From Acidaminobacter sp. JC074 (GTDB lineage Bacteria > Bacillota > Clostridia > Peptostreptococcales > Acidaminobacteraceae): a stretch of 64,000 nt of DNA. Every line of letters begins with the position of its first letter. The stretch's first letter is position 1. The stretch spans positions 310,001-374,000 of the forward strand of contig NZ_VANV01000001.1 in the NCBI RefSeq assembly GCF_022496765.1, written 5' to 3'. The translations under genes and the position numbers were made by a program. Below the pieces are notes generated by a model that saw only the letters and a program-made list of their open reading frames with translations, did no database searches and was not told the DNA's origin. This document shows, piece after piece, positions 34,380-43,720 of the stretch.

Positions 34380-34625
34380 CTATTCAACGACTTCACCCAT
34401 GATTTCAACTCTACCACCATCAGGACATTTCCCAATAAACTTCTTAGCTTTATCATTACCATAATCAAGGATACCACCATTCATAAGAACATACACACTT
34501 GGATAAATACACTGCCATAACTCATGACATATTGGCGGACACAAATCGCCTACAATATGTTCCTCACCTTCGTGATGGTAGCCACATCTACAGTTAGCAT
34601 CAGTTATCGTCAATTTAACTTTCAT
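34380..34625 (-). CDS. TIGR04076 family protein
   Basis: 81 residues from the ATG at 34625, chosen because GGAGGAG lies directly upstream; a longer frame would start within that site. Characteristic pattern of TIGR04076: CRCGYHHEGEE, LCPPICHELWQCIYPSVYVL and a CPDGGRVEI end, with conserved Cys spread along the chain that could bind a metal. Function unknown. It may be the first gene of a unit reading into the ArsR-like gene. Confidence 0.82.
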   Translation of the reverse strand: MKVKLTITDANCRCGYHHEGEEHIVGDLCPPICHELWQCIYPSVYVLMNGGILDYGNDKAKKFIGKCPDGGRVEIMGEVVE

Positions 34626-34700
34626 TACTCCTCCTTTATTCAAGTCAATAATCTCATTTTATGAATACAGTCATAGATGAATCATATTATCTCCAATGTT

Positions 34701-35471
34701 TCATTTATTAATAATAACATGCTTTTGGTACTCACCCTCATACGGTGTCGTTCCATCGAAAACGTTTTTATATGAACACATCCAAGTAGGTATGAATCCA
34801 CTCTTGAAGGCAACAGCCTGAGAGGCTATGTTAGAAGAAGCAGTACCGTAATAGGGCACACGCCCTTCTTCGATTATCTTAATTGCCAGATCACTTACTA
34901 AAGCAGTTGCCAACCCCAAGTTTCTATACTTAGGAAGTACATCAATACCAATCTGCCACATGGCTTCACTATCTGCTGAAGCACCTGCAATGGCAACAAT
35001 CACATCATTATGCAATGCACATAATGCTATAACATCTGGCCTTGGGTGGTTTGGATTATACATCAATGCGTTTTCGAAACCAGACAACTTATAGAGTTCA
35101 TGTATTTCTGCATTTCTTTTCTCAATAAAATCAAATTTACGATGGCTCTTATATCTTTTTAGTTTCTTTGGGTCAGGTATATAATAAATAGACTGACCAT
35201 ATAAAAATGGGGCATTAAATATATCATCTCTTGATTTAGATTGTAGCGCTGGTTTTATATAATCAATAATAGCTTTATCAGCAGAAACCACCACACTCTT
35301 TCCCATAGTCACAACTTCTAGAAAGGGCTCTTGTCTATCAAAGAGTCTTCTGCCTTCATTGAGTCTTGCCTCACAATATCTGGTTTCATCACCATCAAAG
35401 TCACTAACAAGACAGTTCATATCAAGTGCTAACTGTTTTTTTACAATATCCATCATCATTTTTTTGTTCAT
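34701..35471 (-). CDS. GNAT family N-acetyltransferase
   Basis: 256 residues from the ATG at 35471, which has GGAG six bases upstream. Long N-terminal extension (about 140 residues), then the GNAT core with DVLPKYRNLGLATALVSDL as strand 4 and the acetyl-CoA loop, and NIASQAVAFKSGF as the last helix. Similar to the Bacillus-type long GNATs. Substrate unknown. Confidence 0.78.
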   Translation of the reverse strand: MNKKMMMDIVKKQLALDMNCLVSDFDGDETRYCEARLNEGRRLFDRQEPFLEVVTMGKSVVVSADKAIIDYIKPALQSKSRDDIFNAPFLYGQSIYYIPDPKKLKRYKSHRKFDFIEKRNAEIHELYKLSGFENALMYNPNHPRPDVIALCALHNDVIVAIAGASADSEAMWQIGIDVLPKYRNLGLATALVSDLAIKIIEEGRVPYYGTASSNIASQAVAFKSGFIPTWMCSYKNVFDGTTPYEGEYQKHVIINK

Positions 35472-35508
35472 ATTCATCTCCAAACGATGTCATATTGGGG
35501 AAACTTCC

Positions 35509-35985
35509 CTAATCCTCTATCTTTTCTAACTCAAAATAGCTCATTTCATTTTCATCTTTGATATGTCTAAAACCAAGTTTTCTTAGAATATGTTTACTTC
35601 TTTCATTCCTAAAGGTAGCATCTGCCAATATCTTATCAAGATTCAACGCATTAAATGCATAATTAATTATGAGATTTTCAGCTTCAGTTCCATAACCTTT
35701 TCCTTTAACAGAATCATCTTTCAAATGGATACTTAAAGTCGCATGCTTTTTACTGTAATCAATATACTTGAGTTGAATCTCACCAATTACCTTATCATTG
35801 ACTAAAATTGCAAAAATCCTCCTATTCGATTCAGAAGTTTTAAGTTCAAAATAATCATCGACTATACCTTGATCATATGAGTATTCATCATATGTCATTT
35901 GAGAATCCGGTACATAGCCTCTATAAAAATCGTGACAAAGCTCATTTGTGTATGGTACTAAAGTTACTAACTTTCCTTTAATCAT
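35509..35985 (-). CDS. RimJ/RimL-type GNAT acetyltransferase
   Basis: 158 residues. GNAT_3-type layout: an early VTLVPYT start, the acetyl-CoA loop VKGKGYGTEAENL (about residues 92-104), and ATFRNERSKHILRKLGF as the terminal helix-strand. Proteins of this group acetylate protein N-termini or small amines. AGGAGG upstream of ATG, with a possible promoter at 36020-36048. Confidence 0.82.
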   Translation of the reverse strand: MIKGKLVTLVPYTNELCHDFYRGYVPDSQMTYDEYSYDQGIVDDYFELKTSESNRRIFAILVNDKVIGEIQLKYIDYSKKHATLSIHLKDDSVKGKGYGTEAENLIINYAFNALNLDKILADATFRNERSKHILRKLGFRHIKDENEMSYFELEKIED

Positions 35986-36019
35986 GTCGCCTCCTGCATG
36001 CTCTGTTTGGTCAAATTTT

Positions 36020-36048
36020 TCTATAATTACACCTCATGTTTGTAACAA
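36020..36048 (-). promoter_or_regulatory. candidate promoter
   Basis: Minus-strand -35 TTGTTA (36043-36048), 17-bp spacer, -10 TATAGA (36020-36025), about 35 bp before the RimJ/L-type GNAT start, in the gap just after the terminator at 36158-36193. Confidence 0.4.
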
Positions 36049-36157
36049 AGTAGTTGATTTATAAGAATAAATAATGAGATTTCTATGCAATGTTCCTACA
36101 AACACGACCTAATCATAACATATAATCAAAGCTTGATTTCTTTACTAAACAGCTATA

Positions 36158-36193
36158 AAAATAATTGCCAGATGCTTATTTCAACTGACAATT
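36158..36193 (-). terminator. intrinsic terminator after the TIM-barrel isomerase gene
   Basis: 9-bp stem AATTGTCAG / CTGGCAATT (one G-U wobble on the minus strand), 13-nt loop, then ATTTTTAT. It begins five bases after the isomerase stop codon. Confidence 0.7.
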
Positions 36194-36197
36194 ACAA

Positions 36198-36974
36198 TTA
36201 CGAGTTAATAATTCTTTCTGCTCTTTTCACCAGTTGAATGACATAATCTTCATGTGAATATTTCTTGTTCTGATTTCGGTATTGCCATCCTACTTCAAAA
36301 GCAAGTCTACCAGCATAGTTGATCTTATGTAACTCCTCCCTTATTCTTTTCCAGTTCTCTTTGCCATCAAATGGCAGCATATGAAGATCCTCAACACAAT
36401 TATTGTCAGTTAGATGTAGACCTTCAACTCTATTTGAGTACTTTAACAAGAGTCTTTCCTCTTCAGGCATCAACATCTCATGACCATTATCATAGCAAAA
36501 CTTCAAACTTGGCGAGTCAACTCCATTAAATATAAAGTCTAAATACTTAGAACTTGCAACATTTTCTAGAAGGATTTTAACATTCTTCTTTTCAGCGTGA
36601 TCAGCTAACCTCTTATAGGAATCCAAAGCAGCTAGACTTACTTTGATACTTGACTGCCATCCGACAGGATGCATGACTATTTTCTCTATTTCGTGATCAC
36701 TACAATCAGATATATGTTGCATATACCAGCGAAGGACATCTTCTCTTTCATGACTGTCTTTCCATAGTCCATCAATCATATGATAAGGAACATGTACGTT
36801 TTCTATTTCCAAACCAGTTTTTCGTGCATGTTCTGGAAAGGTATGTACTGAGTTTTCAAACTTATCTTTATACCAAAATAACATCACACCGCTTATACCA
36901 AACATCTTCATCAATCTAAGCTGGTCGTATACAGGTAAGTCAATTATTGAATTTGTATGCATTGCAATATTCAT
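36198..36974 (-). CDS. sugar phosphate isomerase/epimerase-like TIM barrel
   Basis: 258 residues, xylose-isomerase-like barrel. Metal ligands appear in VHVPYHM (His), IVMHPVGW (His), ILLENVA (Glu), FCYDNGHEM (Asp, His), LHLTDN (His/Asp) and LAFEVGW (Glu). It differs enough from the barrel at 15325-16089 to be a separate acquisition. Substrate unknown. GGGAGG upstream of ATG; terminator follows. Confidence 0.82.
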   Translation of the reverse strand: MNIAMHTNSIIDLPVYDQLRLMKMFGISGVMLFWYKDKFENSVHTFPEHARKTGLEIENVHVPYHMIDGLWKDSHEREDVLRWYMQHISDCSDHEIEKIVMHPVGWQSSIKVSLAALDSYKRLADHAEKKNVKILLENVASSKYLDFIFNGVDSPSLKFCYDNGHEMLMPEEERLLLKYSNRVEGLHLTDNNCVEDLHMLPFDGKENWKRIREELHKINYAGRLAFEVGWQYRNQNKKYSHEDYVIQLVKRAERIINS

Positions 36975-37079
36975 GTTACCTCCCTTAGATTACCATATAA
37001 GTGGTCTACACACATTACTAGTCTAACTACATCATAATACAAACAACTAACCAATTGTACCAGTATTACATATTTCCTT

Positions 37080-38660
37080 TTAATACATATCCTTTATTTC
37101 TATAAACTCATCTACAATATCAAAGACTTCTTCATTGTGACTAATTAAAAGGATTATTTTTTTACTCTTCATGGCTTGTAACTCATTCTTTAATTGTCTT
37201 ATACCTTCTGCATCCATGGCAGATACAGGCTCATCTAGGATTAAAACTTCTGAGCCCTTTAGTAAAGCTCTTAACACAGCTATTTTTTGCTTTTCACCGC
37301 CTGAGAGCGTTTGAGCATCTTCTAAATCAAGTATTTCTTCTATATCAAATACAGCCTTATCGTCTGAGCTTGTTTGCAAGCCTCTATATAAGTTATCTTT
37401 AACCGATATCCTCTGCATTTGTGGTTCTTGTAAAACGACTGAAATCAAATGCTTTCTGGCATGTCTCATATCAAGGTCTTTTAACTCATGACCATTGTAT
37501 CTTATAGCCCCACAGTAGTCATGATTTAGACCAAGGATCAGGTCTACAAGTGTTGTTTTACCATGACCATTTTTTCCTTTCAAGCAGTAAATTTTGCCCC
37601 TAGTAAGGACTAAATCTAAAGATGAAATCAAACGCTTGGATTCATCATATGAAAAGCTCAGATCCTTAATTTCAAGGTTATGGATATCCTCTAAAACTAG
37701 GTCACCATTTGCTTCATCAGGCATATCTAAAAACTCATGTAACCTATTATATGATACTTTGGCATGTTGGTACTCTTGTCCTAACTTTAAAAATGATTCT
37801 GTATTAATTAAACACATATTGGTATAAGTTGAAACCAAGATCAACTGACCTATGCTCATCTTATCTAGGGTAAACAAATAACCTCCCAGTAAAATGCTTA
37901 AGATTAGACTTATGTTCTTAGATAAAGTACCTATATTGCTAATTGACGCCATAACCTTGTAGACTTGAATCCCCTTATTCAGTAAGTTGTTAAAGTTCTG
38001 GTTCACCTGATGACCAGATATATCATACCAGGCATGAATCTTAGTTTCCTTTATGTTTGACAAACGATCGTTATTGGACGAATAGTAAAGATTGTGGATT
38101 TCTCTATACTCATAGCCTCTTTTATATATAAGTTTATGAAAGACTAAAATACCTAGTGTATTGATAAATACAGCCAGAAAAACAACTGGGAGCATAAGCT
38201 TTTGAATCGAGGCTATAAGCCCTAATAATACCAAGCTGCTTAGAGACATAATAATTGCTACTGAAAAGTTTTCATGGACAAAGGTTACAGCCGTTATAAT
38301 ATCATTAAACAACCTTCGATTGAGGTATGAAGGATTTTCTTTCTGAGTGACTTTAAGGGGCAAAGATTCTAGTTTTTTATCTAACTCATCAAGAAAATCA
38401 TTGTTGACTTTGGATATAAGGTATTCTGAATAGACATGCTTTATAAAAGATGCTATCAGTAAAACAACCAATGCTAAAGTTATGATAAGAACCGGCTCTA
38501 AGACCACACTAAAGGTTCCAGTCAACGTTATGTTATCGACAAACTGACTGAACATATAAGGTATCAGCATTTCACATGCATATACAATAATTAAAAGTAC
38601 ATTTACAAGTATAAAAAGACCTTTGTACTTAAGTGATTTTCTTACAATACTCATTATCAT
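37080..38660 (-). CDS. ABC transporter, fused permease and ATP-binding protein
   Basis: 526 residues from the ATG at 38660, chosen for GGAG six bases upstream. N-terminal membrane domain with about six helices (residues 20-300); C-terminal ATPase with Walker A KGKNGHGKTTL (about 365-375), a Q-loop in VVLQEPQ, signature LSGGEKQK, Walker B VLILDEP and switch His in LISHNEE. A half-transporter of the exporter (lipid/peptide/drug) type, acting as a homodimer. No partner ABC gene is nearby. Confidence 0.87.
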   Translation of the reverse strand: MIMSIVRKSLKYKGLFILVNVLLIIVYACEMLIPYMFSQFVDNITLTGTFSVVLEPVLIITLALVVLLIASFIKHVYSEYLISKVNNDFLDELDKKLESLPLKVTQKENPSYLNRRLFNDIITAVTFVHENFSVAIIMSLSSLVLLGLIASIQKLMLPVVFLAVFINTLGILVFHKLIYKRGYEYREIHNLYYSSNNDRLSNIKETKIHAWYDISGHQVNQNFNNLLNKGIQVYKVMASISNIGTLSKNISLILSILLGGYLFTLDKMSIGQLILVSTYTNMCLINTESFLKLGQEYQHAKVSYNRLHEFLDMPDEANGDLVLEDIHNLEIKDLSFSYDESKRLISSLDLVLTRGKIYCLKGKNGHGKTTLVDLILGLNHDYCGAIRYNGHELKDLDMRHARKHLISVVLQEPQMQRISVKDNLYRGLQTSSDDKAVFDIEEILDLEDAQTLSGGEKQKIAVLRALLKGSEVLILDEPVSAMDAEGIRQLKNELQAMKSKKIILLISHNEEVFDIVDEFIEIKDMY

Positions 38661-38796
38661 AAAGTGCTCCATTTCATTTTCTAACCACTGGCAATACAAT
38701 TACTAAAACTGCTTACCAGAAACTTCTTAAATAAATTCTATAGGAAATTCTCGAAAATGTTAGACCTTACTTTTGATATGTGCTATTATCACAATA

Positions 38797-38830
38797 AGGG
38801 GTTCAAATGAGCCCCTGTTTTATTTTTTTC
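38797..38830 (+). terminator. plus-oriented hairpin with T-tract
   Basis: Stem AGGGGTTC / GAGCCCCT (8 bp with one G-U), AAAT loop, then GTTTTATTTTTTT on the plus strand. There is no plus-strand gene upstream, so it is either a guard against antisense transcription or a leader hairpin of the ABC gene. It resembles the hairpin at 59324-59344. Confidence 0.5.
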
Positions 38831-38833
38831 ATA

Positions 38834-38856
38834 TAAAAAAGCCTGTATAGGCTTTT
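38834..38856. terminator. bidirectional intrinsic terminator
   Basis: Perfect 8-bp stem AAAAGCCT / AGGCTTTT with a GTAT loop and A/T tracts on both sides. It sits 12 bp after the stop of the lipoprotein gene at 38868 and ends that minus-strand unit. Confidence 0.8.
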
Positions 38857-38867
38857 AAGAAAATAAT

Positions 38868-39416
38868 CTAATGGAAAAATCTGATTAACTCATATTTAGG
38901 CATGCTTTTTATTACTTTTAAATCACTTGAAAGCATGGATTTCAAAACCTGTGAATAACTCAACTCCTTATCATTTGACAAGACGATAGCACCTCCTTTT
39001 TTATTGTTGCTATCTAATATCAGCAAATATGAATAAGGCTCCTTTTGCTGATCATTTACGCAGTCACTAAATGAATAGTACTTGCCATCAACGTAATATA
39101 AGTCATTGTAGTAGGTGCTATCACTACTAGAGAAATAAGTACGTGTTCGAATGCTAGCATCCTTCTCATCTAAAGCCCTTTGAAGAAACACATCCCACAG
39201 TGCCTGATTTCCAACAACTTCACTGTCGTTCACTATTAGGAGACCATCTTTCTCAGCATCTTCTGCTGAGTACTCTAAAGGCATGTCCTCAAATCCCTTG
39301 TAATAACCATTCACATCAAAGGAAAAGTGCAAATTATCAATAGGATTACTCGAAGTACACGACAACAACATTACCATGCAAATGACTAAGGATAAGCCAT
39401 TCATAATTCTTTTCAT
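38868..39416 (-). CDS. lipoprotein of unknown function
   Basis: 182 residues from the ATG at 39416, supported by GGAG six bases upstream. Signal peptide with lipobox LLSC (Cys about residue 20). The mature part includes DGLLIVNDSEVV and a central YYVDGKYYSF segment; no enzymatic motif. It lies six bp after the DUF3784-like gene in the same unit, with a terminator directly after it. Confidence 0.65.
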   Translation of the reverse strand: MKRIMNGLSLVICMVMLLSCTSSNPIDNLHFSFDVNGYYKGFEDMPLEYSAEDAEKDGLLIVNDSEVVGNQALWDVFLQRALDEKDASIRTRTYFSSSDSTYYNDLYYVDGKYYSFSDCVNDQQKEPYSYLLILDSNNKKGGAIVLSNDKELSYSQVLKSMLSSDLKVIKSMPKYELIRFFH

Positions 39417-39434
39417 GACGCTCTCCATATCTAT

Positions 39435-39746
39435 TTAAAACAAACCACCATTATATTTCTTTTGAACACGGTAGATCATAAACAAGCCAACAATAATAGA
39501 GACTACAAAATAAATCCAGCTGTAACTACTGCCTGTAACTGAATCACTGATACCAGTCAAAATCATACCAATCCCCATTATGATTAAAGCTATACCCATC
39601 CCCTTAGTATAAGGCGCTTTATTTTCTTCAGATACTTTAGTATGGTGATAGGAATGAATCAACTCAATCTTTTCTTTCTTCCAAGTCATCCAGCCAAGAC
39701 CAAGAAAGAATATCCCTAAAATTAATGAAAATATTAAAGTGAACAT
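39435..39746 (-). CDS. DUF3784-like small membrane protein
   Basis: 103 residues with three hydrophobic helices (about 2-18, 51-68, 73-92). Between helix 1 and 2 is a polar loop ending in APYTKGMGIALII, like the conserved region of DUF3784 proteins. Function unknown. GAGGAGG upstream of ATG. Confidence 0.65.
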   Translation of the reverse strand: MFTLIFSLILGIFFLGLGWMTWKKEKIELIHSYHHTKVSEENKAPYTKGMGIALIIMGIGMILTGISDSVTGSSYSWIYFVVSIIVGLFMIYRVQKKYNGGLF

Positions 39747-39875
39747 AGGTCCTCCTCTTTACTAACTTCTTTTAGAAACTAATCTACCCACTTTTCATGC
39801 TTTGCAAACGGCTACCAGACTATCATTTATTTTCAAAGCAAGATGCAAGTGAGTTCGAAATACATCATTTCATGA

Positions 39876-40844
39876 TTATTTGCTGTACTTGTTATAAGCA
39901 GTCAAGCCACCAAGTCTAATGCGATCAAGCTCTTCAAAAGTGAATACCTTACTATTAAACAAGTTTAGATATTCATCTGAAACACTAGCATTGAATATAG
40001 CCAAATCGTCTGTATTGATGGTCACAGCTACACCTGCATCTACCAAATGCCTTATGGGATGTTTCTCATAACTTTCTACTCTACTCAAAAGAATATTGCT
40101 TGTAGGACATACATTTAAGATAATCTTATTGTCTCTTAAATAAGCCATGACTTCTTTTGAATCAGCAGCAGCTATACCATGGTGTACTTCGTCCAGTTCT
40201 AGAAGTTCTACTGCATGTCGTACGTCATTTGCTGAACCGAATTCTCCTACATGCACTTTAAGCATTAAACCTTTTGATCGTGCATATCTATAAAGAGGGA
40301 CATACTTGTCTAAAGGACCTGACATTTCATTACCACATACATCTAAGGATTTAAACCAGCCAGATGACAATAACTCTTTCATTTGACAGATTTCATTATC
40401 TGTAATATCTGACCTAAGCAAAGACAGTTCAGGAATAAACTCATATGCTTCAATATGCTTTTTCTTTAAAGCATCCATCGTATTAATGAAATTCTCTATA
40501 CCACCTAAGGCAACCACTTCTCCTGGTCCAAAGCTCAAGGCTAACTTTTGAATGTTATCTCTAGCCGCTTGTCTAAACGCTGCTTCTACCCGGTATAAAT
40601 ACCCCTCAGTTCCCTTAGGACAATTGGCTTTAACATTTTCTTCAAACCACTGCTGCATTTCATTCAAGGTCTTAAAAGGCTTTTGTAAAGGTCTAATTCT
40701 TAATGATAAATCCTCAATCCTACCACCTCTACCAGCATGATTATGAAGGTCAGATTTAGGGACTATCGAAATAATAGAAAGGTCACTTTCATGAAGTCCT
40801 TTATAAAACACATCTCTTGAAACTATACTTTTTTGACTATTCAT
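39876..40844 (-). CDS. adenosine deaminase-like amidohydrolase
   Basis: 322 residues. TIM-barrel deaminase motifs: KSDLHNHAGRGG with the HxH zinc pair (about residues 31-42), KVHVGEFG with the third His and catalytic Glu, VHHGIAA with His, and ITINTDDLAIF-type NTDD with the zinc Asp. These are the residues that deaminate adenosine to inosine or related purines. It is somewhat shorter and more divergent than canonical Add, so it could act on a modified nucleoside. AGGAG lies about 11 bases before ATG. Confidence 0.85.
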   Translation of the reverse strand: MNSQKSIVSRDVFYKGLHESDLSIISIVPKSDLHNHAGRGGRIEDLSLRIRPLQKPFKTLNEMQQWFEENVKANCPKGTEGYLYRVEAAFRQAARDNIQKLALSFGPGEVVALGGIENFINTMDALKKKHIEAYEFIPELSLLRSDITDNEICQMKELLSSGWFKSLDVCGNEMSGPLDKYVPLYRYARSKGLMLKVHVGEFGSANDVRHAVELLELDEVHHGIAAADSKEVMAYLRDNKIILNVCPTSNILLSRVESYEKHPIRHLVDAGVAVTINTDDLAIFNASVSDEYLNLFNSKVFTFEELDRIRLGGLTAYNKYSK

Positions 40845-40925
40845 CTACTACTATTCTCCTGTTAAACTCATTGCTTACTTAAGTTATCAATACCATGTCC
40901 ACAGTAACAATACTTTCTTTAGGAA

Positions 40926-41542
40926 CTATAATTTTTCTTTAGTAAATGTCATTGTGACAACTTGAACCAGCTCATAATGGCTTAACGATTCAGGTTCATA
41001 GTAGTAATCTAAAGTCATACGATGTAAGGACGAATCTGAATTATAAACCATTAATGCAATGGGAATTTCTTTTTCAAGTTCAATTTTCTTCTTGTTCTCA
41101 AGAAATAAGACACCAGAAGCATTTATTTCATCCTCTAAAAGAATCTTCTCAGTTTGGAACTTAACTCTTCCCCCAGAGTTAATATGGCAATCAATAGCAT
41201 AATCCTCTTTTAAAAGTAATGAAATATTGCCACTTAAATAATCCATCACATCTCTATCTTCACCTAATGATATACCGCTAGCCCCGATGACATGCCATGA
41301 TAAGTCATTAGCTAATGTGTAAATATTTATATTTAGAGTAATTGCCTCGATTGGTGCTTCAAAGTCTACAATTAGTGTGTTACGTTCAAGTCCTAAGTTC
41401 TTAAGTAACTCTAGCTCGCTATCGTCATACTCATGTGGAAAAAGACCTTCTTTTACTTCTTCATTTGTATCAAAAGATGCCTGACAAGCCAGCAAACCTA
41501 AAGTAATTACTACAATTGTTATAAGTTTATTTTTATTCTCAT
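40926..41542 (-). CDS. lipoprotein, interrupted by a one-base frameshift in its signal peptide
   Basis: The main frame from 41495 lacks a start that makes sense: it opens with LACQA, the end of a lipobox. Upstream an ATG at 41542 behind GAGG reads MRIKI and then hits a stop. Inserting one A in the A5 run at 41530-41534 gives MRIKNKLITIVVITLGLLAC, a textbook lipoprotein signal. So this is a lipoprotein gene of about 205 codons with a single missing base. The mature domain is beta-rich with no known motif. Disruption, assembly error or phase variation are all possible. Confidence 0.65.
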
Positions 41543-41555
41543 ATCATTTCCTCAA

Positions 41556-42233
41556 CTACTGATTCAATATCTCAAGCGTAACATAAGTTATATCTTCTTC
41601 AGACTGGAACTTAAAATAAATGAATTCATCAAAGTGTTGTTTTTTCTTTTCATTACTCATTAGACTTTTCACAATCAAACCATTTTCTACTTCTCTAACT
41701 TCATAGTACTTTATGATTCTATAAAAATCGATTAGTTGTTTCTTGTCACCTTTGATTTCATATTGCTGTCCTACAAGTAACTTCATATTTGAGTAATCTA
41801 TATCCTCTATAAGGTATATAGGTATCATGATATCTTGTACAAAATTAGATTGATTGGTTAAAACAATATAAGGACTTAACAATTGGAATCGATTTTCTGA
41901 TTTAAGCGGAACAATGACATAAGGTATTACCACATCATCTTTTAAGGTATTAATAAGAATCGTTTCACCAACAATTTCAATATCTCTTATACTTTCATCT
42001 AAATCCATTTCAGTAAAAAGGTCTACCATATCTCTTAAATCTAGCTCAGTTTCAAAGATTGTGGCTTCAAATCTACTGGGATCTATTTGACATTCAAGAG
42101 GTAAAACAACTTGATTACGATAGAAAAAATCTCTTGCTCTTATTTCATCAGATTGTGTAAAACCACCACATGCAACTAGGGTAATAAGCATCAGAAGAAC
42201 TACAATAATAGTACATACTTTCAGCGTTTTCAT
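41556..42233 (-). CDS. lipoprotein of unknown function
   Basis: 225 residues. Signal peptide with lipobox LVAC (Cys about residue 22). The mature protein looks beta-rich (IVGETILINTLKDD, VVIPYVIVPLK) and includes VGQQYEIKGDK. No family recognised. AGGAGG upstream of ATG. It is 13 bp upstream of the frameshifted lipoprotein gene, so they are co-transcribed. Confidence 0.65.
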   Translation of the reverse strand: MKTLKVCTIIVVLLMLITLVACGGFTQSDEIRARDFFYRNQVVLPLECQIDPSRFEATIFETELDLRDMVDLFTEMDLDESIRDIEIVGETILINTLKDDVVIPYVIVPLKSENRFQLLSPYIVLTNQSNFVQDIMIPIYLIEDIDYSNMKLLVGQQYEIKGDKKQLIDFYRIIKYYEVREVENGLIVKSLMSNEKKKQHFDEFIYFKFQSEEDITYVTLEILNQ

Positions 42234-42279
42234 TTCAAACCTCCTGACATAAACATAAGATATATCTGTCTAACATCAC

Positions 42280-43092
42280 CTATAAGATTTCAAAATGTCT
42301 ATTAGGATAGTCAAATAACCATGACTTACCTTGTAAGACATCATATCCTAAGAGACCTGAAATGTTATCTCTTGATGAAGGAAATAGGTCTCTATCAATT
42401 ACTGAGATATGCTTAAGTTCAACTTCTTTATTATTAATCTCAAAGTTAAACTCTTTTAGTATTTTCACCTTTTCTTCACTGTCACCATCTAGGCCTGAAA
42501 ACACATCTGTAGACATGATAGTATCATCTATTCGATTATACATATACTTACTAAAGACACTTTCAGTATGACCTGTATCAAATCCAAAGAATAAATGACT
42601 GTCATTATGCTTCACCTTTACTATAGGCATATTGTCCCAGTCCTCTAGGTTATTTAAACTTTTATTTTCTTTTGAATGACCAAAGTGTAAGGTTCTAGAA
42701 ACATGGTCATAGTTCCAAGAAAATTTTGATATAAAACTCCAGCCAATAAAACCGTCACATGATAACTCATTCCCCTCTTGATCTACACCAAAACATAAGG
42801 CAGCATCATCGACTACAACCACATCAAGTTCATTTATCAAGAAGTCTCCTAATTTTATATTAGTAACACTATGAAGATTAGCACTCATTTGATTGCCTGC
42901 AGTACCTTTTCCACTTATTTCTTTATCGTTAGATTTTGACTGAAACTTCCTTGCTGCAGATTCAGAAAGAACACTAATAGATGCTCCAGTATCAAATACA
43001 AGAGATATGATTTCATTGTCTTTTTCAAAGTCAATTAGCAAAAGATTAGCTAATTGCTTATCAGATTTTTCTACTCTATATGTCTGTTTCAA
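42280..43092 (-). CDS. bilobed retropepsin/pepsin-like aspartyl protease
   Basis: 270 residues with two aspartyl-protease lobes. Lobe 1: LVFDTGASISVL with DTG at 34-36, flap-like GKGTAGN near 61-67, and the hydrophobic-Gly motif DGFIGWSFI at 113-121. Lobe 2: FFGFDTGHTESVF with DTG at 172-174 and SGLLGYDVL near 245-253. Each lobe ends with an aromatic-rich strand (LHFG; HFEIL). So one chain carries both catalytic Asp, as in eukaryotic pepsins, whereas most bacterial relatives have one DTG and dimerise. No signal peptide: cytosolic. The start is TTG at 43092 behind AAGGAG. Confidence 0.78.
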   Translation of the reverse strand: MKQTYRVEKSDKQLANLLLIDFEKDNEIISLVFDTGASISVLSESAARKFQSKSNDKEISGKGTAGNQMSANLHSVTNIKLGDFLINELDVVVVDDAALCFGVDQEGNELSCDGFIGWSFISKFSWNYDHVSRTLHFGHSKENKSLNNLEDWDNMPIVKVKHNDSHLFFGFDTGHTESVFSKYMYNRIDDTIMSTDVFSGLDGDSEEKVKILKEFNFEINNKEVELKHISVIDRDLFPSSRDNISGLLGYDVLQGKSWLFDYPNRHFEIL

Positions 43093-43108
43093 AGTTCTCT
43101 CCTTGTCA

Positions 43109-43678
43109 TTAATTAAACGATACGATTTTGTAAGTAATAAAGTTATCTCCTCTTAGTTCTTTATCAGGACTATAAAATAATGCTATCTTTGTGACATCAA
43201 ACGATATGGATTCATCTCTGTTTTTCAAATTTTCTAAGTATCTCACGAATAAATCTTCTTTATTTGATTCATAAGCTATGGTCGAGTGAAACTTAAATGT
43301 ATCGCCATCATAACCATTCATAGGTATCTCAAATAGATCTAAAAGCTCTCTATTTAATTTATTATGTAATGTCCATAAGTTTTCACTTTCTTCAATTTCG
43401 TACCAAAGAATCTGTTTGTTGATTGAATCGTTATTTATAAGACATAAGTCTATCTTATTAAGAACAACACTAAATGGCTTCATGCTTTTAGACAGTTGAT
43501 CAAAATAGTTTTCGATTTCATCAATCTTGTCTATCTCAAATGATTGTTTCAATGAAATATGCTGTGGTAGTCTTGATGACATTGTATCAATATCATACTT
43601 CTGTGATAAATCAAAGACGATCTTTCTGCTCTTATTTTGAATCAAATCATCTGTTAATAATGCAATGCAAATGTACAT
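43109..43678 (-). CDS. 2'-5' RNA ligase-like (2H phosphoesterase) protein
   Basis: 189 residues with the paired H-x-S/T-x motifs of the 2H superfamily: HISLKQSF (about residues 40-47) and HSTIAYES (about 139-146), each on a beta strand. Members cleave or form 2',5'-phosphodiesters or cyclic phosphates on RNA or nucleotides. AGGAG precedes ATG. It lies 16 bp upstream of the aspartyl protease gene. Confidence 0.78.
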   Translation of the reverse strand: MYICIALLTDDLIQNKSRKIVFDLSQKYDIDTMSSRLPQHISLKQSFEIDKIDEIENYFDQLSKSMKPFSVVLNKIDLCLINNDSINKQILWYEIEESENLWTLHNKLNRELLDLFEIPMNGYDGDTFKFHSTIAYESNKEDLFVRYLENLKNRDESISFDVTKIALFYSPDKELRGDNFITYKIVSFN

Positions 43679-43720
43679 AAACTGCTCCTATATTGGACCA
43701 TACTCTAAAAAGTTATTTAC

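Noticed and set aside
39746..39876. Possible short coding remnant between the DUF3784-like and deaminase genes
   Set aside because: About 24 open codons without start or ribosome site; not distinguishable from chance.
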